Positions 35,251-44,344 of a DNA stretch of 64,000 nucleotides are shown piece after piece. The translations under genes were made by a program, and so were the position numbers. The notes beneath the pieces are model-generated. The model saw only the letters and a program-made list of their open reading frames with translations, had not been told where the DNA came from and ran no database searches. Location: contig NZ_JASD01000008.1 in the NCBI RefSeq assembly GCF_000622385.1, positions 434,001 to 498,000 of the forward strand, given 5' to 3'. Each line of letters opens with the position of its first letter. The stretch's first letter is position 1. The stretch is from Sulfitobacter noctilucicola (GTDB lineage Bacteria > Pseudomonadota > Alphaproteobacteria > Rhodobacterales > Rhodobacteraceae).

Positions 35251-37368
35251 TTAAGCTGCCAATAGCTGTGCTTGATAACGCGGGATCGCCTCACGGGCCG
35301 CCTGCCCGTACCCATTCGGATTGCTGCGCAGTTCAGGGAACAAGGTGAACAATTCTTCACGGGTCTGCGGATGCAATCCTGGCAGGCTGTATTCACCGGG
35401 CTGATAGCTTTCTGACCATGCGCCCGCTGTACGGATGAGTTCATGCTGTCCAAACAGCAGATGGAAATAAGTAACGGTGGGCACTTCGCGCTGCGTGATG
35501 CCGCACCCGTTGACCAAGAAAGAAGCTGCCGTGATCACTTCGTCCTGACCAAAGTACAAAGATGCCCGGTAGTCTTCGATTAGCATGCGGTGTTGGGGCG
35601 AAACCCGCAGAGTATGAGAATTTCCGACGGTTCCGGGCGCGAATTCAATCGGGGCGAAGGCACCAGTACCCGCGACGCTCCGCTGTCCGATCCAGCGCAA
35701 GGGCTGCGGGCCCCTGTCTTTGGTCAAAACCAAATCACCTGGACGCAGTTCTTCAATGGCACGGGCACCGAAAGGTGTGTCGATCATTGTGCGCTCTGCA
35801 AAGCAGATAATACTCTCGATTTCTGAGAACGTGACCGTTGTGCCATCCAGCAAGGTTGCAGTGCCAGACTTTCCGCCCGGCGCAAGGTTATCAGACAACA
35901 GAACGACAGACCCGGCCAAAAGCTGCCCGTTGAAATCAAGCACGTCGCCGGATGTCTCGTCACCCTCACCCCCCACAATATCCAGACTGCCGCCGTTCAG
36001 ATAGTTGGGATCAATCAGGAAGGTGTCATCTCCATCACCGCCCCGCGCGGTATCTCCGCTGCTTACGTTAAGTGTGTCATCATCCGCACCGCCCGAAAGC
36101 GTGTCTGCCCCCGATCCACCGGTGATTGTGTCATTGCCCGCGCCGCCTTCAATGGAGTCGTCGCCGTACTCGCCGTCAATCAGGTCATTGCCTGCACCGG
36201 CGTCGATGGTGTTATCATACGTCCCCTCCGGAACCGCGTCGAATTCTACATCCGAGAAATAGATAGCCTGCTGACTGTTCCCGCCGTTCTCATAAAGAAC
36301 TTCGATACGCGCTACAGGGCCGGCTACCTCAATCAGGGCAGACGCATTAGCGCTTGCCGGCGTCAGATTGGACAGGGCTGCGGTGATCGTATTGCCGGAT
36401 ACCGAATGGTCCGCACCTCCGGTGATGACAACGTCAATTTCGTTGCCGTCAGCATCGTAAGCGCGGATCGTGACAATATCTTGGAAGTTATTGGCTCCAT
36501 CAACCAGACCGTCGATATCACTGATCCGGAACCGGACATTTTCTACTTCGTTTTCGAAGCCGGAACCAGCTACCGCACCAAAATCGAAAGCAATTGTCGT
36601 AGGGTCGGGACTTCCGCCAGCGAAAAGATAACCTGCGGATGTCGTGGAAAAGGTCTCTCCCGGGGCGACATAGATCGAGTCCGCGCCTCCACTGGTTTCA
36701 GCAGAGAACTGTTCCGTCGTTTGAACATCCGAGTAGGTAACCTGAACATTAACGCCGCCGGTGTCTTGTGTAACACCACCACGCAAATCCTGCTCATCGG
36801 CATAGTCTGACCAGTTGAACTCTGACGGCGTACTGGGCGTGAATGACTGGTCAACCATGTCGTTACCCGGATCACCCGTGTAACTGCCATCAATTGTATC
36901 ATCTCCGGCCGTGCCTTCGACGATTCCATCGGATTCTACATAGTCCGTATAGGAGAAAGCCGGATCGCCCGCACCGACATCTGGCGTCTCATCATATGCA
37001 GTGACCTGATAGGTGCGGCCGACAACAAGCGGCACTTCGGACAACGTGTAGTATCCGGTATTTGGTCCGGAATTGACCCGAAAGGTGACCACCTGAAAGC
37101 TGTCGCCCGTTGTCGCGTCCAGAACCGTCCACACTTCTTCGGCGTATACTGGTGCACCCGCTGTATCGCTGACTCCATTAAGAACTGTCGTCGCCGTTGC
37201 GGTTTCGACTGACGTGTCTTCCAGAAAGGCACCGTCGTTTGTTCCGCCAGTGATGTCAGTAATCGTCGCAGTGCCATCTGCCGTCGCAGGCCCGTTGTAT
37301 ACGGTCGAATTGCCAATGGTTGTGCCGAAGACACCCAAGGGGTCGATCTGGTATATCTTTACGTCCAT
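35251..37368 (-). CDS. RTX-repeat protein with C-terminal Hint domain
   Basis: From ATG 37368 this is 705 residues. The N-terminal ~400 are rich in Thr, Asp and Gly, with repeated beta-sandwich-like segments. At about 425-480 there are RTX nonapeptides (GAGNDLIDGEYGDDSIEGGAGNDTITGGSGADTLSGG), which bind calcium after secretion. From Cys522 (CFAERTMIDTPFGARAIEELRPGDLV) there is a Hint/hedgehog-intein-like domain, whose N-terminal Cys is the usual nucleophile of self-processing. No signal peptide is seen, so type I secretion is expected. No secretion genes lie nearby. Confidence 0.9.
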   Translation of the reverse strand: MDVKIYQIDPLGVFGTTIGNSTVYNGPATADGTATITDITGGTNDGAFLEDTSVETATATTVLNGVSDTAGAPVYAEEVWTVLDATTGDSFQVVTFRVNSGPNTGYYTLSEVPLVVGRTYQVTAYDETPDVGAGDPAFSYTDYVESDGIVEGTAGDDTIDGSYTGDPGNDMVDQSFTPSTPSEFNWSDYADEQDLRGGVTQDTGGVNVQVTYSDVQTTEQFSAETSGGADSIYVAPGETFSTTSAGYLFAGGSPDPTTIAFDFGAVAGSGFENEVENVRFRISDIDGLVDGANNFQDIVTIRAYDADGNEIDVVITGGADHSVSGNTITAALSNLTPASANASALIEVAGPVARIEVLYENGGNSQQAIYFSDVEFDAVPEGTYDNTIDAGAGNDLIDGEYGDDSIEGGAGNDTITGGSGADTLSGGADDDTLNVSSGDTARGGDGDDTFLIDPNYLNGGSLDIVGGEGDETSGDVLDFNGQLLAGSVVLLSDNLAPGGKSGTATLLDGTTVTFSEIESIICFAERTMIDTPFGARAIEELRPGDLVLTKDRGPQPLRWIGQRSVAGTGAFAPIEFAPGTVGNSHTLRVSPQHRMLIEDYRASLYFGQDEVITAASFLVNGCGITQREVPTVTYFHLLFGQHELIRTAGAWSESYQPGEYSLPGLHPQTREELFTLFPELRSNPNGYGQAAREAIPRYQAQLLAA

Positions 37369-37665
37369 CTTACCCTCACACCGGTTACAGCCTCGCCTTT
37401 TTTTGGGGCGCGGACAGACATCACTCGTGGAAGGACAAATGGCCGCCCAAGGTGGTTTCCGTGCGGTATGGCTGCGACAATTGCATGGCCACTTGTGACA
37501 ATTTTGAGGCAAATTGGAGCAGACCGGGGGAGCATGCGCTGTTCGTCTGCATTGATGCCACAATTCCGGCCTGTACATTCCTGCCCTTCCCAATCGGCCA
37601 AACCCCACATATAGTGTTGGCTACCAACAGTCTGCGGTCCAAGCAGAGGGTCAAAGGAACAGGCA

Positions 37666-38475
37666 ATGGCGCATATTATCGTCGTCGGAAACGAAAAAGG
37701 CGGCGCTGGAAAATCGACGGTTTCCATGCATGTGGCCACTGCATTGGCCCGCATGGGCCATCGCGTCAGCGGACTTGATCTGGACCTGCGCCAAAGAACA
37801 TTCGGACGCTACATCGACAATCGAAGAGCTTTCATGAAGGACGCGAAGCTGGAGCTTCCCAGCCCGTCGCTATGTGAACTCCCCGAGATCGAGGCGAGTA
37901 GCCTGAAGCCGGGCGAGAACGTTTATGACCACCGGTTGAGTGCCGCCGTAGCCTCGATGGAACAGGATAATGATTTCATCCTGATCGACTGCCCCGGCTC
38001 GCACACACGGTTGTCCCAAGTTGCGCATTCACTGGCTGACACGCTGGTGACACCGCTCAACGACAGTTTTATCGACTTTGATCTGCTCGCTCATATCGAT
38101 CCTACAGGCGAAAAGATCACGGGCCCCTCTGTCTATTCCGAAATGGTCTGGACCGCGCGGCAACTGCGGGCGCAGGCCGGATTGTCACCGATTGACTGGG
38201 TTGTGGTGCGAAACCGTATGGGTGCCCAGCGTATGGTGAACAAAGAAAAGATGGAGCGTGCCATCGCGAACCTGTCCAAACGCATCGGCTTTCGCATTGC
38301 GCCCGGGTTTAACGAGCGCGTGATTTTTCGAGAACTCTTCCCCCGTGGACTGACACTGCTGGATCTCAAAGACATCGGTGTGAAGCAGCTCAACATCTCG
38401 AACGTGGCGGCGCGTCAGGAGTTGCGCGATCTGATCAAAGCCCTGAACTTGCCAGGTGTGACTGCTGATTTCTAA
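37666..38475 (+). CDS. mipZ: division-plane positioning ATPase MipZ
   Basis: MipZ forms a gradient from ParB at the poles and inhibits FtsZ, so division occurs at mid-cell; it replaces MinCDE in many alphaproteobacteria. The 269-residue protein has the deviant Walker A GNEKGGAGKST (8-18) with both lysines (K11, K16). LDLDLRQRTFGRYIDNR, NDSFIDFDLL and GLTLLDL with AARQEL near the end are MipZ-specific and distinguish it from ParA. Confidence 0.95.
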   Translation: MAHIIVVGNEKGGAGKSTVSMHVATALARMGHRVSGLDLDLRQRTFGRYIDNRRAFMKDAKLELPSPSLCELPEIEASSLKPGENVYDHRLSAAVASMEQDNDFILIDCPGSHTRLSQVAHSLADTLVTPLNDSFIDFDLLAHIDPTGEKITGPSVYSEMVWTARQLRAQAGLSPIDWVVVRNRMGAQRMVNKEKMERAIANLSKRIGFRIAPGFNERVIFRELFPRGLTLLDLKDIGVKQLNISNVAARQELRDLIKALNLPGVTADF

Positions 38476-38488
38476 GAAAACGGCAAAG

Positions 38489-39361
38489 CTAGCGGCCCAC
38501 AGATTTCTTGCGACGCAGCAACAGTACCGCGTTGGAGACAAAAAGCGCGCCGACAACAATGCCGCCGCCAATCAATGTATAGATGCCCGGATTTTCCGCG
38601 ATCACCACCCATGCCAGCAGCGGAGCAAGAACGGATTCCAGCAGAACAAGCAGTCCGACTTCGGCCGAGGTGATAAAGCGTGGCCCGATGGCGAGCAGGA
38701 CTGAACTGAGCAGTATGAAAAGGCCGTGCGCCATCACGAGCGGAAACTGCTCAACCGGAACCAGCAGCGGATGCGCAAAAGGCAGGACCAGCAAAGCAGC
38801 GGCAGAATATGCCATCGCCATACCCGCCACCATCGAGACAGGTCGCACATGGCGTGCGGCAGTCAGGCTTGCCGCAAAAAGCGCCGATACGCACAGTGCC
38901 AGGAGGTCGCCTGCAAGGCTGGCATTTTCCGTTTCTCCTGATCCATATGCAATAATCGCCAGCCCCGGAACAACAGCAGCGATGGTCAAAAGGGTGCGCG
39001 GGCTTAACGGCTCTCGCAGAAATATCCGACTAAAGACCAAAGCGAAAACTGGAAGCGACGCGATAATGAACACAACATTGGCCACCGAAGTCAGACTGAC
39101 GGCTACTACAAAGAGGATACCGCTCGCTCCGATCCCAATCATGTAGATGACAGCAAAGCGACCCGTTCGGAGTACTGCATGGAACGGTTCTGTGCCCTGC
39201 AACGCCAATATCCAAAACGCACTAAGCCCGCCTGCGAAGGCGAGCCGCCAAAACGCTATTGTCAGCGCATCTGCCTCAATCAAGCGCACGAACAGGGAAT
39301 CCGGCACCACGAACAGAACACCGAAGAAGGTAATCAACAATCCCTTGGTTTGATCGGTCAT
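38489..39361 (-). CDS. DMT-superfamily (EamA) transporter
   Basis: The protein has 290 residues and ten hydrophobic helices in two EamA repeats (GVLFVVPDSLFVRLIEADALTIAFWRLAFAG in the first; SAEVGLLVLLESVLAPLLAWVVIAENP in the second). It is a probable small-metabolite exporter, substrate unknown. It converges on mipZ and lies 45 bp downstream of the marR-type gene on the same strand, which may regulate it. Confidence 0.9.
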   Translation of the reverse strand: MTDQTKGLLITFFGVLFVVPDSLFVRLIEADALTIAFWRLAFAGGLSAFWILALQGTEPFHAVLRTGRFAVIYMIGIGASGILFVVAVSLTSVANVVFIIASLPVFALVFSRIFLREPLSPRTLLTIAAVVPGLAIIAYGSGETENASLAGDLLALCVSALFAASLTAARHVRPVSMVAGMAMAYSAAALLVLPFAHPLLVPVEQFPLVMAHGLFILLSSVLLAIGPRFITSAEVGLLVLLESVLAPLLAWVVIAENPGIYTLIGGGIVVGALFVSNAVLLLRRKKSVGR

Positions 39362-39406
39362 AGGCTATGGGTGACGACTATGCGGATGCATGTAAAGCAT
39401 GGGGGA

Positions 39407-39838
39407 CTAAATGCGGGTCAGTTTTATCAAAGCCCGCCGCAGTACCTCGGCTTCCTGCACATCCAGTCGGGCCATCAGCTTTTCTTCGTAATCCTGTGCC
39501 ACCTTGTAAAGATAGTCATACGCGGCCTGACCTTGTGATGTGAGGGTCAGATGCGTGACGCGCCGGTCATTGTCATCGGTGACACCTGTCACGAATGACC
39601 GCTGCGACAACTTGTGCACCGCGCGGCTGATTTTGGTCTTGTGCATCCGCGCCCGTGTTCCAATCTCGCTCGCGGTCATCTGGCCGTAAAGGCCCAGATG
39701 GAACAGCACACGCCACTCCGTCCTCAACATGCCATACCGTTCCTTATAAACCTTCTGAAACGAAAGGGAGCTGACCTCGGCTGCCTGATTCAGCAGGTAG
39801 GGCATAAAGGTTTCAAGCTCGAAAGGCTGTGATGTCAT
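39407..39838 (-). CDS. MarR-family regulator
   Basis: From ATG 39838 it has 143 residues. The winged helix is TEWRVLFHLGLYGQMTASEIGTRARMHKTKISRAVHKLSQRSFVTGVTDDNDRRVTHLTLTSQG, typical of MarR. The earlier in-frame start would read through the divergent region. It is transcribed towards the DMT exporter gene, a common regulator-exporter arrangement, and is divergent from the small membrane protein at 39984. Confidence 0.9.
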   Translation of the reverse strand: MTSQPFELETFMPYLLNQAAEVSSLSFQKVYKERYGMLRTEWRVLFHLGLYGQMTASEIGTRARMHKTKISRAVHKLSQRSFVTGVTDDNDRRVTHLTLTSQGQAAYDYLYKVAQDYEEKLMARLDVQEAEVLRRALIKLTRI

Positions 39839-39983
39839 GCGGGAAAACCTCGGGGTAAATGATGCGAGCAGAGGGCTGGTGCATCGTGGCATACCTGCCT
39901 GCACAACGCCAGCCGCAGAGGCATAGCTGGACGTCAGAGCACCTGCGTGAAATGCTCGGGCAAACTTAGGCAAGGACACTTCT

Positions 39984-40220
39984 ATGAATATCCTTTTTCT
40001 GGTGATGAGCTTTCTCGTTTTCGCGATGTGGGTGCTGGCCGTTCTTCGTACATTCGCGGCAATCCGAACGCGTGGACAGACAGCATCGCCTGTCGGGTTT
40101 ATGCCGGAATTGCGCCGCTGGATGCGGGATGTTACACGCAAGCAAGAACGAAGGCAGTTGCTGCTTATGACGCTCGCCGTCGCGTTTCTGGCCTTTCTCG
40201 CGCTACTGCCGTCGCCATAA
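39984..40220 (+). CDS. small two-helix membrane protein, hypothetical
   Basis: The 78-residue protein has membrane helices at about 2-25 (LFLVMSFLVFAMWVLAVLRTFAAI) and 58-76 (QLLLMTLAVAFLAFLALLPSP), with a basic cytosolic loop between them (RRWMRDVTRKQERR). I do not recognise a family. It is divergent from the MarR-type gene with 145 bp between. Confidence 0.6.
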   Translation: MNILFLVMSFLVFAMWVLAVLRTFAAIRTRGQTASPVGFMPELRRWMRDVTRKQERRQLLLMTLAVAFLAFLALLPSP

Positions 40221-40712
40221 GCAGGCTGGATGTTGGCGCATAGTGAGAACCGGGTCGTTGATTCGGACAAGCCTTACTCAAGCAGGATTCTTGCTCAACC
40301 TATGTGGCTTGGTGAATAAATATTGCGGAAATGATGGATGAAAGCGATCTTTCCCCCAGATCGCGCTTGTTCAAGAACAAGGGACAAGTCAGCCTTGCAT
40401 GTTTGTCCGTGACCGACATTTGCGGGGCTCCATACGGCGCAGTGACGAAAAACTCGGTGTGCCGATAGACCCGCAAGTTCATAAAAGCGCTTGGACCAGC
40501 GAGAAAGACCTAGCAAAAAATCAAAACGCCCGATTTATCGGCCCGGAACTGAGGCCGGTATGCCCACATCTTCGTGACGCAGACTTGACCTTGAGCGTCA
40601 CTGTGTTTGACTGTCGTGGATGCCTCTATTCGGGGCACAACAATAATAGCGGCAAACACCGCATCACCGATGGGCGGCGCATCATGCGTCGTTTCAACAG
40701 AGAGGAAGAATA
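40221..40712 (+). promoter_or_regulatory. 492-bp region upstream of the binding-protein gene with several inverted repeats
   Basis: No convincing gene is present; the open frame at 40399-40713 has no family features and no good start. The region holds three perfect inverted repeats: GCGATCT/AGATCGC (40344-40364), CTTGTTC/GAACAAG (40366-40381) and GTGACGC/GCGTCAC (40574-40601). The first two are adjacent and may belong to a small RNA or leader; the last may be an operator. AGAGGAAG precedes the ATG at 40713. Confidence 0.5.
40344..40364 (+). repeat. 21-base hairpin with C-rich loop, copy 2
   Basis: GCGATCT (40344-40350) pairs with AGATCGC (40358-40364) around the loop TTCCCCC. It matches the copy at 34337 in length, stem core GCGATC and C5 loop. 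It is directly followed by a second stem, CTTGTTC/GAACAAG, at 40366-40381. Confidence 0.5.
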
Positions 40713-42377
40713 ATGAGTTTTTTGACCCGTACCGGTAAGCCCCTGCCACAGTCCGTTTTGGATTCGGCGGAAGCGGCTAAAAAAGATCCGGTCAACCGCC
40801 GCGAATTTCTGGCAATTGCCAGTGCCTTTGGTGCGACAGCGGCAACAGCCTATTCGATGATTGGCATGGCAGCACCAGCGCATGCCGCTGGCCACAAAGA
40901 AGGCGGCACCGTCCGCATGCAGATGGAAGTGCGCGCGCTCAAAGATCCACGCACCTATGACTGGTCGCAAATCGCAAACTTCTCGCGCGGTTGGCTTGAG
41001 TATCTGGCGATCTGGGAAAACGACGGTACGTTCACACCCGGCCTGCTCGAAAGCTGGGAAATCAACGATGACGCGACACAGTACACACTGAATGTCCGCA
41101 AGGGCGTCAAATGGAATAACGGCGACGACTTCACAGCTGAAGACGTAGCGCGCAACATCACCGGCTGGTGTGACAAGTCGCTTGAAGGCAACTCCATGGC
41201 GGGCCGTTTTGCCACGCTGATCGACGAAGCCTCGGGCAAAGCTATCGACGGTGCAATTGAAGTTGTCGACACACACACTGTCAAACTGAACCTGCCTGCA
41301 TCAGACATCACGCTGATCCCCGGCATGGCGGACTATCCTGCGGCGATCGTCCACAGTTCTTTCGACGCTGATGCAATGCTCGACAACCCAATCGGCACAG
41401 GTCCCTACCTGCCAGAGTCGCTCGAAGTGGGTGTCAAAGGCGTATTGGTCAAGAATGCGGACCACACATGGTGGGGCACGGACGTCTATGGCGGGCCGTA
41501 TATCGACCGTCTGGAATACATCGATTACGGTACAGACCCATCGGCATGGATCGCTGCTGCCGAAGCAGAAGAGGTCGACGCATTCTATTCCATGGAAGGC
41601 GAATACATCGACATCATGTCCACGCTGGACGGCTGGGTAGAAAACACAATCGCCACGGCGGCGACCATCGTGATCCGCCCGAACCAGCTTGCCGAAGTTG
41701 ATGGCAAGCAGCCTTATGCGGACAAGCGCGTACGTCAGGCGATCAGCATGGCCGTCGACAATTCCGTTCTGCTTGAGCTTGGTTATGCAGGCAAAGGTCT
41801 GGTTGCGGAAAACCACCACGTTGGTCCGATGCACCCTGAGTACGCAGAACTGCCAGCCCGCAAGGTTGACCCAGCCGGAGCCAAGGCGCTGATGGAAGAA
41901 GCTGGCATGGCTGATTTCGAGCACGAACTGATGTCGATTGACGATGCTTGGCGCAAGGACACCACCGACGCGGTGGCAGCCCAGTTGCGTGACGCGGGTA
42001 TCAAGGTGAAGCGGACAATCTTGCCCGGCTCTACTTTCTGGAACGACTGGTCAAAGTACCCGTTCTCTTCCACCAACTGGAATGCGCGCCCTCTGGGCGT
42101 CCAGATTTGGGCCCTGGCTTACCGCTCGGGCGAAGCATGGAACGAATTTGGCTGGTCCAATGCCGAGTTTGACGCGCTGCTTGCAGAAGCTCTGTCCATC
42201 GCGGACGTTGAGAAACGTCGCGAAGTGATGGCGAAGGGTGAAGCGATGATCCAGGAGGAAGGCGTCACGATCCAGCCATACTGGCGTTCGCTCTATAACC
42301 ACACCAAAGAGGGTCTGGTTGGCGCAGGACACCATATCGGCTTCGAATACCACCCTGCGCGTATGGCTTGGACCTAA
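40713..42377 (+). CDS. ABC transporter substrate-binding protein, peptide/nickel (family 5) type
   Basis: This 554-residue periplasmic protein has a twin-arginine signal (R29-R30 in [17 protein letters not shown], then an Ala-rich stretch to about residue 58), so it is exported folded. The mature part has the DppA/OppA pattern: [52 protein letters not shown] and [12 protein letters not shown]. The ligand may be a peptide, opine or similar. No permease or ATPase gene follows, and a strong terminator lies after it, so it is an orphan. Confidence 0.92.
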   Translation: MSFLTRTGKPLPQSVLDSAEAAKKDPVNRREFLAIASAFGATAATAYSMIGMAAPAHAAGHKEGGTVRMQMEVRALKDPRTYDWSQIANFSRGWLEYLAIWENDGTFTPGLLESWEINDDATQYTLNVRKGVKWNNGDDFTAEDVARNITGWCDKSLEGNSMAGRFATLIDEASGKAIDGAIEVVDTHTVKLNLPASDITLIPGMADYPAAIVHSSFDADAMLDNPIGTGPYLPESLEVGVKGVLVKNADHTWWGTDVYGGPYIDRLEYIDYGTDPSAWIAAAEAEEVDAFYSMEGEYIDIMSTLDGWVENTIATAATIVIRPNQLAEVDGKQPYADKRVRQAISMAVDNSVLLELGYAGKGLVAENHHVGPMHPEYAELPARKVDPAGAKALMEEAGMADFEHELMSIDDAWRKDTTDAVAAQLRDAGIKVKRTILPGSTFWNDWSKYPFSSTNWNARPLGVQIWALAYRSGEAWNEFGWSNAEFDALLAEALSIADVEKRREVMAKGEAMIQEEGVTIQPYWRSLYNHTKEGLVGAGHHIGFEYHPARMAWT

Positions 42378-42399
42378 GTCTTCGTGCTTGAAACTTGTC

Positions 42400-42428
42400 A
42401 AAGGGCCGCGCATGTCGCGGCCCTTTTT
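42400..42428 (+). terminator. intrinsic terminator after the binding-protein gene
   Basis: AAAGGGCCGCG (42400-42410) pairs perfectly with CGCGGCCCTTT (42416-42426) around CATGT, and a T-run continues to 42428. It lies 22 bp after the stop, confirming that the gene is monocistronic at its 3' end. Confidence 0.93.
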
Positions 42429-42488
42429 CATTGAACGGGGGCAACGCGTTCTGTGGCGCTGCCGCAAATCTGCCAGATCGGTTGGGGT

Positions 42489-42986
42489 CTAGTCAGTGAT
42501 GATATCCAACGGGCAGTGAACGGCTTCATGCGCTATAGCGGGCAAACTCGCAGGCGTTATACCTTCCCGCTTCAGATTAGCCAGTACGTCACGCAAGGCA
42601 CTGTTCATCGATGAAACAATCTCGGCGTCCGACATCTCGGACCTGGCAATCTTCCCGAACCAGGCTTCTTCCAGAATGAGGTCCTCAATCAGCGGATCAA
42701 TGACAGCCCCGCCCCCACCGGGATAGCGGTAGTACCCGACGCCACCACCTTTGCCCATACGCCCCTCAGCGACCATGCGCGGTAGGACGGGCACCACACG
42801 ATCAGGATGGCGGGCAAGAACTTTCTCCAACCCGACAAGGTCCTGTGCTTCACAAGGGCCCATGGCATAACCCGCATCGACCATCGCCTCGTCAAGCTCC
42901 CAAGGGTTTGTGTGATGGAAGAGAAGGGTTTCCGCATGCATCCAGAAGGCGTCTTGCACCGCCAAAAGCGCCGTTTGTCTGATCAT
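42489..42986 (-). CDS. stand-alone 3-hydroxyacyl-CoA dehydrogenase C-terminal domain protein
   Basis: From ATG 42986 this is 165 residues. It begins in the substrate-binding C-terminal domain of 3-hydroxyacyl-CoA dehydrogenases (AETLLFHHTNPWELDEAMVDAGYAMGPCEAQDLVGLEKV, then GRMGKGGGVGYYRYPGG). The whole NAD-binding Rossmann domain is missing. It overlaps boxR by four bases, so it is an intact gene of the box operon, not a truncated end. Its role is unclear; it may form a complex with a separate dehydrogenase. Confidence 0.82.
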   Translation of the reverse strand: MIRQTALLAVQDAFWMHAETLLFHHTNPWELDEAMVDAGYAMGPCEAQDLVGLEKVLARHPDRVVPVLPRMVAEGRMGKGGGVGYYRYPGGGGAVIDPLIEDLILEEAWFGKIARSEMSDAEIVSSMNSALRDVLANLKREGITPASLPAIAHEAVHCPLDIITD

Positions 42987-43879
42987 GAAGGCCTGTCGAG
43001 AAACCGTTGTTTGGCGATCACGGCCAGCAGGTCGTTCAGGGAAGAGCGCACAGCGCGGTCCGACGTATCTACCTGCCCCTCCGCCTGCGCGTAAAACGGT
43101 GTTCGCGCTTGCAGCAGGTCTTTGAGATGTGCCATCGCCGCAGGGTTGCCCTGCATCGGGCGGTGATCGCCCTGCGCACGTACGCGCTGCATATGCTCGG
43201 CCGGAGTGGTCTTGATCCACACGGTATGGAACCTCTCAAGCAGATGCGTAAAAGTACGTTCTTCGGCCACAATTCCGCCCGCCACAGCAAGGACAACGCG
43301 GTCATGGCGGGCACTCACACGTTCGAGGGCCTGCGCCTCCAGACGGCGGTATCCGGCATCCCCGTAAAAGGACATCACATCATTCAAAGGCATGTCCGCC
43401 AGTTCTTCGATATCACGGTTCAATTCGACAAAAGGAATACCCAGCGCATCTCCGGCCATCTGTCCCAGCGTCGATTTTCCAGCTCCACGCAAACCGATCA
43501 GACAAATTCGTCCTGCCCGCATAAGATTCGGGTTTTGCGGTGTCAGAATACCACTGACCTGTTGTTGCACACCTGCGGGAGCCTGACGATACAATGCCGC
43601 GACGCGCTGAACATCGTGATCTGGCGCAGTGTCCTCAGCCAGTAGCAATTCAATGCGCACGTCCAGCGCCTCGGCGATGCGCTGCAGCAACAGGACAGAG
43701 ATGTTGCCCTCTCCAGCTTCAAGCTGGGCAAGGTAGCGTGGAGAGACACCGGACATTTCCGACAAAACCCTACGCGGCAGGCCACGCTGTTTCCTTGCCT
43801 CGGCAACCCGTGCCGCAAGACGCGCAATCAACCGCGCTCCCTTTTCATCCGTCCTTTGGGTTTCCGATATTGCGTTCAT
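42983..43879 (-). CDS. boxR: BoxR-type regulator: XRE helix-turn-helix plus shikimate-kinase-like domain
   Basis: This 298-residue protein has an XRE DNA-binding domain at about 35-80 (LPRRVLSEMSGVSPRYLAQLEAGEGNISVLLLQRIAEAL). A linker follows, then a shikimate-kinase-like domain from about 123 with P-loop GLRGAGKSTLG (129-139), ELNRDIEELADM and AVAGGIVAE. In BoxR and BzdR the kinase-like domain senses benzoyl-CoA, which relieves repression. Its place at the end of the box operon fits. TGCA-N6-TGCA sites at 51875 and 51926 are candidate operators. Confidence 0.93.
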   Translation of the reverse strand: MNAISETQRTDEKGARLIARLAARVAEARKQRGLPRRVLSEMSGVSPRYLAQLEAGEGNISVLLLQRIAEALDVRIELLLAEDTAPDHDVQRVAALYRQAPAGVQQQVSGILTPQNPNLMRAGRICLIGLRGAGKSTLGQMAGDALGIPFVELNRDIEELADMPLNDVMSFYGDAGYRRLEAQALERVSARHDRVVLAVAGGIVAEERTFTHLLERFHTVWIKTTPAEHMQRVRAQGDHRPMQGNPAAMAHLKDLLQARTPFYAQAEGQVDTSDRAVRSSLNDLLAVIAKQRFLDRPS

Positions 43880-43921
43880 CGTACAGGGCCGAAAGGGCCG
43901 TGGCGGAGCATCTTGACCATT

Positions 43922-44344
43922 CTAAGCCTCCCGCAACAGCGGTTCGATCATCGCGCGCAATTCTGCCGGGACGTTCTGGCTTTTGAATTGGTCCGCGATA
44001 ATGAAAACACAGGTGAAAAGCCCATCAAAACAAAGCACATCATTCTGACGACCTTTCACTGCAAAGGTGATCGATTTATTGCCCAACCGCACGGGGTATG
44101 TCTCGCAGAGCAGCGTGTGCCGCGGTGTGACGGGGCTGTGGAATTCCATCTCCAACTTCACAAAGGGCGTGCCTACGTTGCGGTCGATCTCCATCTGGAA
44201 CCAGCCGTCGCCGTCCAGATGGGCTTCCCACCATCCATTGATCGCATCCAGCGCGAAATAGGGCATCCGCGCGGTATAAGCGATGCGCGCAGGATCACAG
44301 TCGCCCCATGTAACGTTGACGGGATGCACAAAGGGCGTGGTCAT
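43922..44344 (-). CDS. hotdog-fold acyl-CoA thioesterase (4-hydroxybenzoyl-CoA thioesterase type)
   Basis: The 140-residue protein has the motif VTWGDCDPARIAYTARMPYFALDAINGWWEAHL, with Asp17 as the likely catalytic residue of the 4-hydroxybenzoyl-CoA thioesterase family. It begins one base before the boxA stop region on the same strand. It may release CoA from dead-end benzoyl-CoA or ring-cleavage esters, preventing CoA depletion; that is inferred from context. Confidence 0.9.
   Translation of the reverse strand: MTTPFVHPVNVTWGDCDPARIAYTARMPYFALDAINGWWEAHLDGDGWFQMEIDRNVGTPFVKLEMEFHSPVTPRHTLLCETYPVRLGNKSITFAVKGRQNDVLCFDGLFTCVFIIADQFKSQNVPAELRAMIEPLLREA

Noticed and set aside
37666..38475. Plasmid or chromosomal ParA
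   Set aside because: The LDLDLRQRTFGRYIDNR and NDSFIDFD segments and the absence of an adjacent parB identify MipZ instead.
40399..40713. Possible 104-residue gene before the binding-protein gene
   Set aside because: No family features, no ribosome-binding site, and the frame crosses inverted repeats that look regulatory.
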